Source: an uncultured Victivallis sp.
GTDB taxonomy: Bacteria; Verrucomicrobiota; Lentisphaeria; Victivallales; Victivallaceae
Direction: 5' to 3'
Length of the DNA stretch: 64,000 nt
Assembly (NCBI GenBank): GCA_944389815.1
Contig: CALXNS010000070.1
Span: 1 to 64,000 of the forward strand
The notes under the pieces were generated by a model that worked only from the letters and a program-made list of their open reading frames with translations, was not told where the DNA came from and did no database searches. Below, piece by piece: positions 22,887 through 31,969 of the stretch (position 1 is its first letter; the number at the start of each line of letters is the position of its first letter). The position numbers were made by a program, and so were the translations under genes.

Positions 22887-23257
22887 TCCGGCGGCGAGGC
22901 CGCCGTTTCCGGTGCAAGCAACCCCGCTTCGGCCAGCAGTCCCGCCAGTTCCCGCGTCGCCTCCTGGCGCTTGTATTTTTCCAGGCGGCGACGCGGAATC
23001 AGTATCAGCCGGCACGGCGGGAGATATCCCTTCAGAAGCCGGTAACTTTCCCACATCAACCGCCGCGCCCGGTTGCGTCTGACGGCCAGAAGACTGTATT
23101 TCCTGCCGCATATCACTCCGCAGCGCACGCTTTCATCCGGCGGCGGGGCGCAGACTGCAACCATACCGCGCCCCACCAGTTTTTTCCCGTTGAGGCGAAC
23201 CTGATCAAATTCCGATTTGAACCGCAGTTTATCCGGTTTTCGCAGCCGTTTTTTCAA
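22880..23257 (-). CDS. rnpA: Ribonuclease P protein component
   Basis: 125 residues with the RnpA fold: KKRLRKPDKLRFKSEFDQV at the start and RRNRARRLMWESYRLLKGYL (~58-77), which contains the RNR box. It supports the RNase P RNA in maturing tRNA 5' ends. Between rpmH and yidD, overlapping yidD by a few bases. The tail (~105-125) is Ala/Pro-rich and unconserved. Confidence 0.95.
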   Translation of the reverse strand: MKKRLRKPDKLRFKSEFDQVRLNGKKLVGRGMVAVCAPPPDESVRCGVICGRKYSLLAVRRNRARRLMWESYRLLKGYLPPCRLILIPRRRLEKYKRQEATRELAGLLAEAGLLAPETAASPPEC

Positions 23258-23333
23258 AGGTACGCCTGAGTTGGAAAAACGATCCGGAACAGCACGGCTC
23301 CGGACCGGAAATGATGGATTTTTTCGGAATGAA

Positions 23334-23468
23334 TTACGCGGTCAGGCGGGCACGGCCTTTCTGACGGCGACGTTTGATGACCAGGCGGCCGGCTTTGGTC
23401 GCCATGCGGGCCATGAATCCGATTCTGCGCTTGCGGCGCCGGTTCGACGGCTGGAATGTTCTTTTCAT
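23334..23468 (-). CDS. rpmH: Ribosomal protein bL34
   Basis: 44 residues: [45 protein letters not shown] textbook L34 with the usual length and composition. First gene of the rpmH-rnpA-yidD-yidC-khpB operon. dnaA, its common upstream neighbour, is not here; an SH3-domain gene replaces it. Confidence 0.97.
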   Translation of the reverse strand: MKRTFQPSNRRRKRRIGFMARMATKAGRLVIKRRRQKGRARLTA

Positions 23469-23555
23469 TTTTCCTGTTCCTTATCATTCAGAATTGTTGC
23501 TTGATACAAAATTCATCAAATTACGGAATTCTTAAAATACATCCGTTTTCGACTT

Positions 23556-23586
23556 ATTCAAGTGTAATTGTGATTTTTTTTGTCAA
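23556..23586 (-). promoter_or_regulatory. Promoter candidate for the rpmH operon
   Basis: A consensus TTGACA on the minus strand (23586-23581) within an A/T-rich tract, with a weak -10 (TTGAAT or ACTTGA) 17-19 bases downstream, about 90 bases before rpmH. It lies between the stop of the SH3 gene and rpmH. Confidence 0.45.
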
Positions 23587-23591
23587 AAGGG

Positions 23592-24707
23592 TTATTTTTC
23601 AACCTCTGCGCGTACCGCCACGAAGAGCGGCGTCTTCCAATCCGGGACCTTGCAGACGACGCCGTCGAACTGAACCGTCTTCTCGACAAACTCTTCCAGA
23701 TCAAGCGAGCCGGAACTCAGAAAATATTCCGTGACGTAGCGGTTCCCATCCCGCCGCAGCAGCGCATATTGCACCGTATCGGTCGTGGTCGAGCTCAAGG
23801 GTAGCACGTAACCGGTCACTTTTTTCTGTTCGCCTTCGCTCGGGGCGACTCCAAGCGCGGCGAGTTCCTTGAGGTATTCCGGAGTGAACGTTGTTTTCTG
23901 TTCCTGAGGCGTTTCCGCAGCGGCTTGCTGCGCCGGAGCGGAGGAGGCGGACGCTCCAACGGCTGCGGCACTCTTTTCCGCCGTCGTCTCCGCACTGACG
24001 GTCGTGGTGGACGCCGGGGCCGGAGTTGGAGTTTCTTTTACTTCGGCAGCTTCGGCGGCTGTCGCATTTTCTGTTTTTTCGGGGACGGCAACGACCGCGG
24101 GCGCTTCTTCTTTTGCTTCCGGTGTGGCGGATGTGGGGGCGGGGGCGGCTTCATCCTTCACCACAATGATGGCCGTCGCCGGCGCGGCGCTCTCCTTCTC
24201 CGCGGAAACTGCTGCATCGGCTTTCTTTTCCGGAACGGCCTCTTCGGCCGCCGTCGCGGTTTCTTCCGGCAGCGGGGCGGTCAGATTGATGTATAATTTT
24301 GCCGTGTAAAGCCGGATGCCGGCGGGCGGTTCGATCTGCGTCCAGCCGTAACGGGTTTCGCGGACGACCTTGAGTTCGGTGCCGGCCGGAAGTTCGCCGA
24401 GCAGAGGGGATGAGGCGCTCATGTCCGCATACATTTTAAGTGTCCGGGTTGTCCTGCCGTTGCGGATGTAAACTCCGGATACGTAAACCGGCGTTTTTTT
24501 CGGCGCGTTGATTTCGTAGAACTGCCCCACCTCCTTTTCGACATCCACCGCATCGCCGGAACGCAGTTTGACGACGACCGGAGCCTTCAATTCGGGGGCC
24601 AGGCGCACGTTGAGCAGATCGGCGTTCACGGTTCCGGGAACGCCCGCTCCGGCGACAAATCCGGCTCCCAGCAGTGCGGCGAGCGTGATATCACGGCATA
24701 AATTCAT
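23592..24707 (-). CDS. Exported protein with bacterial SH3 domains
   Basis: 371 residues with a signal peptide (ITLAALLGAGFVAGAGVPG) after AAGGAGG. Two SH3b-like units follow (NADLLNVRLAPELKAPVVVKLRSGD, ~29-80, and MYADMSASSPLLGELPAGTELKVV, ~92-140), then ~120 residues of Ala/Glu/Pro/Thr-rich linker, then a conserved-looking C-terminal domain (~275-371; VTGYVLPLSSTTTDTVQYAL). SH3b modules usually bind peptidoglycan, so this is probably a periplasmic wall-associated protein; the final domain is not recognised. Confidence 0.8.
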   Translation of the reverse strand: MNLCRDITLAALLGAGFVAGAGVPGTVNADLLNVRLAPELKAPVVVKLRSGDAVDVEKEVGQFYEINAPKKTPVYVSGVYIRNGRTTRTLKMYADMSASSPLLGELPAGTELKVVRETRYGWTQIEPPAGIRLYTAKLYINLTAPLPEETATAAEEAVPEKKADAAVSAEKESAAPATAIIVVKDEAAPAPTSATPEAKEEAPAVVAVPEKTENATAAEAAEVKETPTPAPASTTTVSAETTAEKSAAAVGASASSAPAQQAAAETPQEQKTTFTPEYLKELAALGVAPSEGEQKKVTGYVLPLSSTTTDTVQYALLRRDGNRYVTEYFLSSGSLDLEEFVEKTVQFDGVVCKVPDWKTPLFVAVRAEVEK

Positions 24708-24875
24708 TTCCAGATCCTCCTTATGGTTGCGCGAAATTTATGAAATACCTTCATTCCAACATAACTTACATCGTTCCGAAAGCAAAAGCAACCCGTTTCC
24801 GCAATTTTTTCTCTTTTCACCGGGTTGCAAAAAATCTTCTCCGGTGATATATTCCGGTTTCCGGGAGAAAACGCC

Positions 24876-25823
24876 ATGCCATCGGATGATTTCAATTCTT
24901 TTTTACAGTATCTGCGGACCGAACGGAATGCCAGTGAACATACCGTGGCCGCCTATCAGCGCGACATCACGGAATTCGTCACGCGCGTGCTGGACGGGCA
25001 AGCCGCCTTTTCCGCCTGGGATACCATTGAAACCGATCATGCGCGCCGTTTCGTTTATGCGCTGCACGAGGCGGGAGATTCGAAACGTTCGATTCAGCGC
25101 AAGCTCTCGGCGCTCCGTTCCTTCTTCCGTTACATGGTGCGCTGCGGACGGGTGAACGCCAATCCTTTCCTCAAACTGCCGCCATTGAAGAGCGATCATC
25201 CGCTGCCGCGGATTTTGAGTGTCCCCCAGATCGATCTGCTCACCGCCGCGGTTCAGGAGTTCTGGGTGCAGATGGCCGCAGGCGGCACCGCCAAATCGAT
25301 CGACGGCGCCGAATTCTCCGCTGCCCGCGATCTGGCGATGGTCGAAACCATCTATTCCGGTGGACTTCGGATCGGCGAAACGGTCAATTTGAATGTCGGC
25401 GACCTCGATTTGATCGGCGGTTCCGTCCGGGTGCGCGGCAAGGGCAAGAAAGAGCGTCTGGGGTTGCTCGGCGCTCCCGCCCGGAAGGCGTTGCGTGCTT
25501 ATTTGAAATTGCGCACCGCGTTCGGCGGCGCCCGTTCTCCGGAAGCTCCGCTCTTTCTCAATCAGTCCGGCGGGCGGTTGACGGCGCGCTCCTTTCAGCG
25601 CAATCTCAAAAACTATCTGCTCGCCGCCGGACTGCCGCCGGATCTGACGCCGCATAAACTGCGCCATTCATTTGCCACCCACCTGCTCGACGCAGGGGCT
25701 GATCTGCGCAGCGTCCAGGAACTCCTCGGTCATGAGAATTTGAGCACGACACAGATCTATACCCACGTCAGCGCCGAACGGTTGAAGGCGGTTTACAAGG
25801 AGGCGCATCCACGCGCGAAATGA
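24876..25823 (+). CDS. xerD: Tyrosine recombinase XerC/XerD
   Basis: 315 residues from ATG 24876, preceded by GGGAG; an ATG 51 bases earlier adds non-conserved sequence. N-terminal core-binding domain (FLQYLRTERNASEHTVAAYQRD). Catalytic domain with YSGGLRIGE (Arg I), HKLRHSFATHLLDAGADLRS (HxxR), LGHENLSTTQIYTHVS (His and Tyr nucleophile). The length and sequence are those of a chromosomal Xer enzyme acting at dif, not a phage integrase. Assigning C versus D from sequence alone is uncertain. Confidence 0.88.
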   Translation: MPSDDFNSFLQYLRTERNASEHTVAAYQRDITEFVTRVLDGQAAFSAWDTIETDHARRFVYALHEAGDSKRSIQRKLSALRSFFRYMVRCGRVNANPFLKLPPLKSDHPLPRILSVPQIDLLTAAVQEFWVQMAAGGTAKSIDGAEFSAARDLAMVETIYSGGLRIGETVNLNVGDLDLIGGSVRVRGKGKKERLGLLGAPARKALRAYLKLRTAFGGARSPEAPLFLNQSGGRLTARSFQRNLKNYLLAAGLPPDLTPHKLRHSFATHLLDAGADLRSVQELLGHENLSTTQIYTHVSAERLKAVYKEAHPRAK

Positions 25824-25830
25824 GTTCCGT

Positions 25831-26439
25831 TCATTTCGAATGATTACGCAAATACGCCTGAAGCGCGGCGATCGTGCAGTGCTTGAGCTTGTGCCGGGAG
25901 CAGAATTTTTCCAGATCCGGCATCCGGGCCATCGTGCCGTCGTCGTTGAGAATTTCGCAGAGCACTCCGACCGGCGGCAGATTCCCCAGCTTCAGAAGAT
26001 CAATCACCCCTTCGGTGTGACCGGCGCGTTCCAATACGCCCCCCGCACGTGCAAGCAGCGGATAAACGTGTCCCGGTGAATAAAAATCCTCCAGTCGGGA
26101 ATCGGGATCCAGAATCCGGCGGATCGTTTCGGCGCGGTCAAAGGCGGAGACTCCGGTCGTCGTGCCGCTCACGGCATCGAGACTTTGACTGAATGCCGTT
26201 CCGCGCGGATCGTGTCTCCCTGCCGGAACATGCAGCTGCAATCGTGTCGCAATTCCGCCGTTCACCGGAACGCAGAGCACGCCGCGCCCGTATGAAACCA
26301 TGAAATTGACATTGCCGGGTGTCGCATGGATTCCCGCACAGATGAGGTCGCCCTCATTTTCCCGGGATTCATCGTCGGTCAGGACGATCACTTCACCCGC
26401 CGCCAATGCGGCAACGGCCTCCGGAATCGATTCGAACAT
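25831..26439 (-). CDS. ribB: 3,4-dihydroxy-2-butanone-4-phosphate synthase
   Basis: 202 residues, a full-length stand-alone RibB: VLTDDESRENEGDLICAG (acidic metal/substrate loop), VCVPV-like strand, GTTTGVSAFDRAETIR, then GHVYPLLARAGGVLERAGHT and a final VGVLCEILNDDGTMAR. It makes the four-carbon unit of riboflavin from ribulose 5-phosphate. There is no fused GTP cyclohydrolase II domain. An FMN riboswitch lies immediately upstream. Confidence 0.95.
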   Translation of the reverse strand: MFESIPEAVAALAAGEVIVLTDDESRENEGDLICAGIHATPGNVNFMVSYGRGVLCVPVNGGIATRLQLHVPAGRHDPRGTAFSQSLDAVSGTTTGVSAFDRAETIRRILDPDSRLEDFYSPGHVYPLLARAGGVLERAGHTEGVIDLLKLGNLPPVGVLCEILNDDGTMARMPDLEKFCSRHKLKHCTIAALQAYLRNHSK

Positions 26440-26529
26440 CTTCCACCTCCTGAGTGTGACTCTGACTCAAGGCGGATCGGCCGCGCCTGAAACAGTACGG
26501 AACGGAGCCCCATGCCGCCGTTCCGCCGC

Positions 26530-26652
26530 GCCATCCTCTCTCATCCGGACTCTCACCGTCGGTTCCGGAATTTCACCGGGATCAGTCCCCGTTAACGGGG
26601 GAGTCGCGGACTGTCACCGCCGGTGGGGAATTTCACCCCGCCCTGAAGATTT
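26530..26652 (-). promoter_or_regulatory. FMN riboswitch (RFN element) controlling ribB
   Basis: The minus strand has the conserved RFN blocks in order: ATCTTCAGGGCGGGGTGAAA, CCCCACCGGCGGT, AGTCCGCGA, GGTGAAATTCCGGAACCGAC, GGTGAGAGTCCGGATGAGAG and GAGGAT. A GC-rich hairpin (GGAACGG...CCGTTCC) between aptamer and ribB probably forms the expression platform. FMN binding is expected to shut off ribB. Confidence 0.93.
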
Positions 26653-26740
26653 CCATATCCAATATAGCACACTTTCGCGCCAAAACAACCCGTATTCCGT
26701 TATCCTGACGTGCGGAAAAACGGAACGCGCGGCGGCCGGC

Positions 26741-27064
26741 CTACTCTTTGCATCGCACAAGATGGTACAGAATTTTGATGCAAAAATACACCACGAGCAC
26801 CGGAAGCGACGACACAAAAAGATAACACCAGCCGAAATAAAGGGCGAACACCACTTCCGGCCCGCGTGGAATGTACCCGTTCAGTGTGATCGGCCCCCAG
26901 ATGGCCGCGTTGGTGAATCCCCAGGAAAAAAGCCCGCCGCCCACGATCCACAATACCGGATGTTTCCGGAAGCGCAGCGCTGGATAAAATTCGTTCGCCA
27001 GGCAGCAGCCGAGCGGAAATACAACCGTGTACAATAGATAAATGATCAGGAAATAAAATTTCAT
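26741..27064 (-). CDS. Small integral membrane protein, unrecognised
   Basis: 107 residues with three hydrophobic segments (~4-22, ~38-58, ~70-98). No signal for a known family. It stands alone between the ribB riboswitch and the secA terminator, with a GGGAACGGCGGAAC stretch before the ATG. Probably real, because it fills the gap with good coding character. Confidence 0.55.
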   Translation of the reverse strand: MKFYFLIIYLLYTVVFPLGCCLANEFYPALRFRKHPVLWIVGGGLFSWGFTNAAIWGPITLNGYIPRGPEVVFALYFGWCYLFVSSLPVLVVYFCIKILYHLVRCKE

Positions 27065-27115
27065 GTTCCGCCGTTCCCTTCAGTGTTTTCCGCGTCTCGC
27101 AGCCGGGCTGAATGG

Positions 27116-27160
27116 AAAAATCCCCGATGCGCCACACTTATCACGGTACATCGGGGATTT
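27116..27160 (-). terminator. Terminator after secA
   Basis: AAATCCCCGATG (27118-27129) pairs perfectly with CATCGGGGATTT (27149-27160), and the minus strand continues into Ts. Located just after the secA stop. Confidence 0.75.
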
Positions 27161-27178
27161 CCATTCCGGAACACGAGG

Positions 27179-30100
27179 CTATTCACCCCGTCCGCAGCAT
27201 TTCTTGTATTTTTTGCCGCTGCCGCAGGGACAGTCGTCGTTTCTGCCGACCTTTGGCGTGGTTCGGTGGAAGGAGACCGTCACCTCCGGCTTCTCCTCCT
27301 GCTGCGGCACTTCCGGTTCGGCCGGTGCGGTCGGAAGCGGAGCGAACTGCGGCGACGAAATCGTGATCGGCCCGCCGGCTTCGAACTGGGCGAGAATCTG
27401 ATGACGCATCTCCTGCGGCATCTGAGCCAGAAGCTCTTCGAAGCTCATCAACCGGTTCACCGTCATCCGGAAGAGGTTGTGCGCGATGTCGTGATAGATC
27501 TGATCCATCATCGTCTTGAAGATTTTGTAGGCCTCCTGCTTGTATTCGACCAGCGGATCCTTCTGCGCGTAAACCCGCAGCGACATGCTTGAACGCAGAT
27601 TATCCATCGCATAGAGATGTTCCTGCCAGAGCCGGTCGATCGCTTCGAGCACCGTGTGCCGTTCCAGGTATTGAATTTGCTCCTCCGGCATGCCGGCGTT
27701 GCGGTCGGCGTAGGCGCTTTCAATGCGGTCGACGATCTGAAGCGTGAGCTTGTCGGGATCGACGACCCGGCCGTTCTGGATGCCTTCGGTGAGCTCTTCC
27801 GGTTTGAAGTTGAGCTGGAACGTCAGATTCAAATACGCGATCAGCCGTTCCAGATGGAACGATTCGTCGGTCTCCTCCTTCTTCTGGTCGGCCTGGGAGG
27901 CGTTGACGATCTCCGCTTCGACGACCTGTTCAATGATGCCGAACAACACGTCGTGCGGAGTTTCCGACAGCAGCGCCTCCTTACGCAGCCCGTAAATGAT
28001 CTCCCGCTGTTTGTTCATCACATCGTCGAAATCGAGCGTCCGTTTCCGGATCGAAAAATGGTGCTGCTCGACCCGTTTCTGCGCGGTTTCGATCGATTTA
28101 TTCAACCACGGGTGCTGCAGTTCGTCGCCCTCTTCGAGACCGAATTTGTCGAAAATCTTGACGATCCGGTCGGACCCGAACAAACGCATGAGGTTGTCTT
28201 CCAGCGAAACGAAGAATTTCGACGACCCCGGATCCCCCTGACGCGAACACCGCCCGCGCAGCTGCCGGTCGATCCGGCGCGAATCGTGACGCGAACTGCC
28301 GATCACATGGAGACCGCCCAGTTCCGCAACGCCGGGCCCGAGTTTGATGTCGGTGCCGCGGCCGGCCATGTTGGTCGCGACGGTGACGGCGCCGATCTGT
28401 CCTGCGCGGGCGACGATTTCGGCTTCGTGCTGGTGATTTTTGGCGTTGAGGACATTGTGCGGGATGTTGCGCATCTTGAGCATCCGCGAAAGAATTTCAG
28501 AGTCTTCGACCGAAATCGTGCCGAGCAGCACCGGCTGCCCCTTGGCGTGCCGGGCCATGACGTCTTCGAGAATCGCGTTGAACTTTTCCCGTTTCGTCTT
28601 GAAGATGGAGTCGTTCTCATCCTTGCGGATGCACGGACGGTTGGTCGGAACGACGGTGACGTTCAATTTATAGATCTGATGGAACTCGTTCGCCTCGGTT
28701 TCGGCGGTACCGGTCATGCCGGCGAGTTTTTCGTACATCCGGAAATAATTCTGGATGGTGATCGTCGCCATCGTCTGCGTTTCCTGTTCGATCGGCACGC
28801 CTTCCTTCGCTTCCAGCGCCTGATGGAGTCCGTCGGAGAAACGTCGTCCCGGCATCAGACGGCCGGTATGTTCGTCGACGATCATCACCTTGCGGTCCTG
28901 AACGACGTAATGAACATCCTTTTCAAAGAGGCAGTACGCCTTCAACAGCTGCGAAAGATCGTGCAGCCGCTCGCTTTTCGCCGCGAACTCTTCCTGGAAG
29001 GCGTTGCGCCGTTCGACCTTTTCGGTGTCGGAGAGCGTCTCGTCGGTGTCGATCCGGTTGATCTCGGTGAGCAGATCCGGCATGATGAAGGCGTCGGGAT
29101 CGTCCGGCGAAATCGTTTTGCGCCCGAGAGCCGTCAAATCAGCCTCATTGGTTTTTTCGTCGATCGAGAAATAGAGAATCTCCTGCACTTCCTGCAGCAT
29201 GCCGCGGTTGGAATCGCTCCGTACCCGGTTCTCGAGTTTTTCAAGATCCTTGACGATTTCGCCGTCTTCAAGCACGTGCAGCAGCTGTTTGTGGGTCGGC
29301 AGCCCCAGTTTGACCTGGAGCAGTTTCAAGAGCGCCGCTTCGCGGCCGTCCGGAGTGAGATCCGGTTTTGCAAGTTCGGCCCGCGCTTCGCGCACCAGCC
29401 GGGAGCAGAGCAAATTCTGCCGGTTGTAGAGATCGGCCACCTTGGGCTGAATTTTGTCGAACTGGTGAGTCGACATCGGCACCGGACCGGAAATGATCAA
29501 CGGCGTGCGCGCTTCGTCGATCAGGATGCTGTCGATTTCGTCGATGATGGCGAAATAATGATCGCGCTGAACCAGCTGGGACGCCTCCGTGGCCATGCCC
29601 ATGTCGCGCAGATAATCGAATCCGAATTCGCTGTTGGTTCCGTAGGTGATGTCGCAGCCGTACTGAATGCGCCGTTCATCCGGGCGCTGCATGTTCTGCA
29701 GACAGCCGACCGTCAATCCGAGAAACCGGAAGACCGTTCCCATCCACTGCGAGTCGCGCAGCGCCAGATAATCGTTGACCGTCACCAGCTGGCAGTTGCG
29801 TCCCGTGAGGGCGTTCAGATAGAGCGGCAGCGTCGCGACCAGCGTTTTCCCTTCTCCGGTGGCCATTTCCGCGATCCCGCCGCGGTGCAGCGCGATGCCT
29901 CCCATGAGCTGGACGTCGAATGGAACCATATCCCAGACCATCGACTGTCCGCACACTTCAACCTCGCGTCCGACCAGCCGGCGGCAGGCGTTCTTCACCG
30001 TGGCGTAGGCTTCGCACATGAGGTCGTCAAGAGTTTCGCCGTTGGCGAGACGCTGACGGAATTCGGCGGTTTTGCCCTGCAGTTCCTCGTCGCTCAGGAG

Positions 30101-30208
30101 CTGATACTGTTCTTCGATTTCATTGATCCGGCGAACCAGCGGGCGCATTTTCTTGAGGTCGCGCTGGGATTTGGTTCCGAAAATTGCCTTGAGAATCGCT
30201 GTAATCAT
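27179..30208 (-). CDS. secA: Preprotein translocase ATPase SecA
   Basis: 1009 residues from ATG 30208 (MITAILKAIFGTKSQRDLKK); the upstream frame belongs to the pyrE region. NBD1 with MATGEGKTLVATLPLYLNAL, the DEIDSILIDEARTPLIISG DEAD box, the preprotein cross-linking domain, NBD2 (NMAGRGTDI, GSSRHDSRRIDRQLRGR), the wing/scaffold and the C-terminal zinc motif NDDCPCGSGKKYKKCC. It drives protein export through SecYEG. Two bases separate it from pyrE. A ~50-residue insertion around 380-450, versus the E. coli protein, is seen. Confidence 0.98.
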   Translation of the reverse strand: MITAILKAIFGTKSQRDLKKMRPLVRRINEIEEQYQLLSDEELQGKTAEFRQRLANGETLDDLMCEAYATVKNACRRLVGREVEVCGQSMVWDMVPFDVQLMGGIALHRGGIAEMATGEGKTLVATLPLYLNALTGRNCQLVTVNDYLALRDSQWMGTVFRFLGLTVGCLQNMQRPDERRIQYGCDITYGTNSEFGFDYLRDMGMATEASQLVQRDHYFAIIDEIDSILIDEARTPLIISGPVPMSTHQFDKIQPKVADLYNRQNLLCSRLVREARAELAKPDLTPDGREAALLKLLQVKLGLPTHKQLLHVLEDGEIVKDLEKLENRVRSDSNRGMLQEVQEILYFSIDEKTNEADLTALGRKTISPDDPDAFIMPDLLTEINRIDTDETLSDTEKVERRNAFQEEFAAKSERLHDLSQLLKAYCLFEKDVHYVVQDRKVMIVDEHTGRLMPGRRFSDGLHQALEAKEGVPIEQETQTMATITIQNYFRMYEKLAGMTGTAETEANEFHQIYKLNVTVVPTNRPCIRKDENDSIFKTKREKFNAILEDVMARHAKGQPVLLGTISVEDSEILSRMLKMRNIPHNVLNAKNHQHEAEIVARAGQIGAVTVATNMAGRGTDIKLGPGVAELGGLHVIGSSRHDSRRIDRQLRGRCSRQGDPGSSKFFVSLEDNLMRLFGSDRIVKIFDKFGLEEGDELQHPWLNKSIETAQKRVEQHHFSIRKRTLDFDDVMNKQREIIYGLRKEALLSETPHDVLFGIIEQVVEAEIVNASQADQKKEETDESFHLERLIAYLNLTFQLNFKPEELTEGIQNGRVVDPDKLTLQIVDRIESAYADRNAGMPEEQIQYLERHTVLEAIDRLWQEHLYAMDNLRSSMSLRVYAQKDPLVEYKQEAYKIFKTMMDQIYHDIAHNLFRMTVNRLMSFEELLAQMPQEMRHQILAQFEAGGPITISSPQFAPLPTAPAEPEVPQQEEKPEVTVSFHRTTPKVGRNDDCPCGSGKKYKKCCGRGE

Positions 30209-30210
30209 AA

Positions 30211-30777
30211 TTATTTCGATCCCGGACGGTCGATCGGCAACCCCTGGCGGCAGAGCGGGCACTCCGCCGGATCGTAGGTCGGCAGCGTCAGTTTAAGTAC
30301 ACTGTGAAACGGCACATCGAATTTCGCGTCGCCTCCGGAACGGTCGACGATGACCGCCACTCCGACTACGTCGCCCCCCTTTGCGCGCACCAGATCGATC
30401 GTCTGCTGGACGCGCCCGCCCTTGGTGACGACGTCCTCCGCGACCAGAATTTTTTCGCCGGGTCGGATCGAAAATCCGCGCTTGAGCACCAGCTGCCCAT
30501 CCTCCTTGTCCGCGAAAATCGCCCGGCAACCGAGGGCGCGGGCCACTTCCTGACCGACGATCAGTCCGCCGACCGCCGGAGAGATCACCGCGTCAACCGG
30601 AGTGTTCCGGAAGGCCTCGGCCAGATGGCGGCAGACGATTTCCGCCTTGTCCGGGTATTGCAGCAGCAATGCCGCCTGGAAAAAACGGTTGCTGTGCAAT
30701 CCGCTGCGGAGCTGGAAATGGCCGGAAAGCAACGCCCCGGACTGTTCCAGAATTCCAATAATTTCCTTTTCTGTCAT
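30211..30777 (-). CDS. pyrE: Orotate phosphoribosyltransferase
   Basis: 188 residues from ATG 30777, with GGAG 9 bases upstream. PRTase signature ILVAEDVVTKGGRVQQTIDL (~116-135), FQLRSGLHSNRFFQ near the N-terminus, and SPAVGGLIVGQEVARAL. It converts orotate and PRPP to OMP in pyrimidine synthesis. The short C-terminal CPLCRQG motif is typical of the long-form bacterial PyrE group. Likely co-transcribed with secA. Confidence 0.95.
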   Translation of the reverse strand: MTEKEIIGILEQSGALLSGHFQLRSGLHSNRFFQAALLLQYPDKAEIVCRHLAEAFRNTPVDAVISPAVGGLIVGQEVARALGCRAIFADKEDGQLVLKRGFSIRPGEKILVAEDVVTKGGRVQQTIDLVRAKGGDVVGVAVIVDRSGGDAKFDVPFHSVLKLTLPTYDPAECPLCRQGLPIDRPGSK

Positions 30778-30925
30778 GATTCGACTCCTTATTGTCAAAA
30801 AAATCCATCCATTCCACTCTTCTCTCAAAAGCAGCGAGGCGCCGGCCCCGCCGCCGGATCGGAGGCGTTCTCTCCGACTCCGCCGACCGCGGTCGACGCC
30901 TGAAGCGGCCGATTGTCGTCTGCCC

Positions 30926-31318
30926 TTACCGGAAGGTATCCGGCGAGGACGGTTCGATCCAGAGATGGAAATCCACTTTGCGGTCACCGGCCTCCAGCGT
31001 GATGAGCGTATTCAACCGGGTCAGCAGCAGCGCATAGGGAATCTTCACTTCGCCGCCCGCGACGTTGACGGAAACGTTGCTGTCGCCGAGAATGTCCTCC
31101 GCCCGACGGATGGCGATCACCAGTTCGAGCATTCTGCTGAGCTTGTCGCGAAGCCTGGCGTCCAGCGCGTAGGAGTGATGGCACTTCGGGCAGACCGCCT
31201 GAAAATCGTCCCGGGCGACGTCGGCCAGGTTGAATTTGACGATGCCGTCACATTCCGGATCAAAACAATGAAAATCGATCTGCGCTTTGGCGCCGAGCTC
31301 ATTGGCGTTGTTCTTCAT
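30926..31318 (-). CDS. Zinc-ribbon-like cytoplasmic protein, unrecognised
   Basis: 130 residues. Cys pattern CFDPEC (~18-23) and CPKCHHSYALD (~43-53) suggests one metal site. The rest is a helix-rich segment (RDKLSRMLELVIAIRRAEDI) and a beta-rich end. Separated from the PTS-like gene by 27 bases, same strand. No family known to me. Confidence 0.65.
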   Translation of the reverse strand: MKNNANELGAKAQIDFHCFDPECDGIVKFNLADVARDDFQAVCPKCHHSYALDARLRDKLSRMLELVIAIRRAEDILGDSNVSVNVAGGEVKIPYALLLTRLNTLITLEAGDRKVDFHLWIEPSSPDTFR

Positions 31319-31345
31319 AATGGATTTCGCATCCTTCCTGCCGCA

Positions 31346-31807
31346 TCAAGCGTCGTCGCGTTGAATGATTTCGAGAATCTTTGCCGGAGCGCCGGCATTT
31401 TCAATGAGTTCGGAAATCAGCGCCGGATTCCGCAGTTTGCGCGAGATGCTGCCCAGAAGCTGCAGATAATTTTCCTGATTTTCATCAGGTGCGACGGTGA
31501 AGACGATTACACGCACAGGCTGGTCATCCTGGCTCTGGTAGTCTTCGACCGGGTTTTCGCAGACGCCGACGATCACGAAGGGATGGGTGATGTCGTTGAC
31601 GCGGATGTGCGGCAGCGCCAGCATGCCGCCGACGCCGGTGGTCATCATCTGCTCGCGTTTCCAGGTCAGCCGGAAGATCATGTCGCGGCTGAGCTTGGTC
31701 AGATCCGCGGCGCGGGTGATCAGTTGATCCATGACCTCCAGTTTGTTGTGCCCGTCGAGCGACATGACCGAGTCCTTGGTGACGAACTGCGTAAAATAAT
31801 ACTTCAT
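31346..31807 (-). CDS. PTS EIIA-type (PtsN-like) regulatory protein
   Basis: 153 residues from ATG 31807, with GGAG upstream; the longer frame to 31918 looks non-coding. The EIIA (Fru/Ntr) fold is indicated by the phosphorylation-site strand GVGGMLALPHIRVNDI, in which the His of LPH is the phosphoacceptor, preceded by REQMMTTGVGGM and followed by VRVIVFTVAPDENQENYLQL. No EIIB/EIIC genes are near, so a regulatory (nitrogen-type) role is more likely than sugar transport. Confidence 0.85.
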   Translation of the reverse strand: MKYYFTQFVTKDSVMSLDGHNKLEVMDQLITRAADLTKLSRDMIFRLTWKREQMMTTGVGGMLALPHIRVNDITHPFVIVGVCENPVEDYQSQDDQPVRVIVFTVAPDENQENYLQLLGSISRKLRNPALISELIENAGAPAKILEIIQRDDA

Positions 31808-31969
31808 TTTTTTCTCCGTCAAAATCCTTTCGCAACCGCATCCGGCGCTCGATAGCCGGAACGCGCGGCGCCTTCCTGTCTGCTGAAAACAATATTTTTC
31901 TTTACAATATAGCTGCACTTTGATTTTTTCAACAAACTTCCTCCAAAAATATTTATTTTAAGGATATTT

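Noticed and set aside
27617..30277. 886-codon plus-strand ORF antisense to secA
   Set aside because: It mirrors secA exactly, has no ribosome site and no recognisable protein sequence; it is a GC-rich codon shadow.
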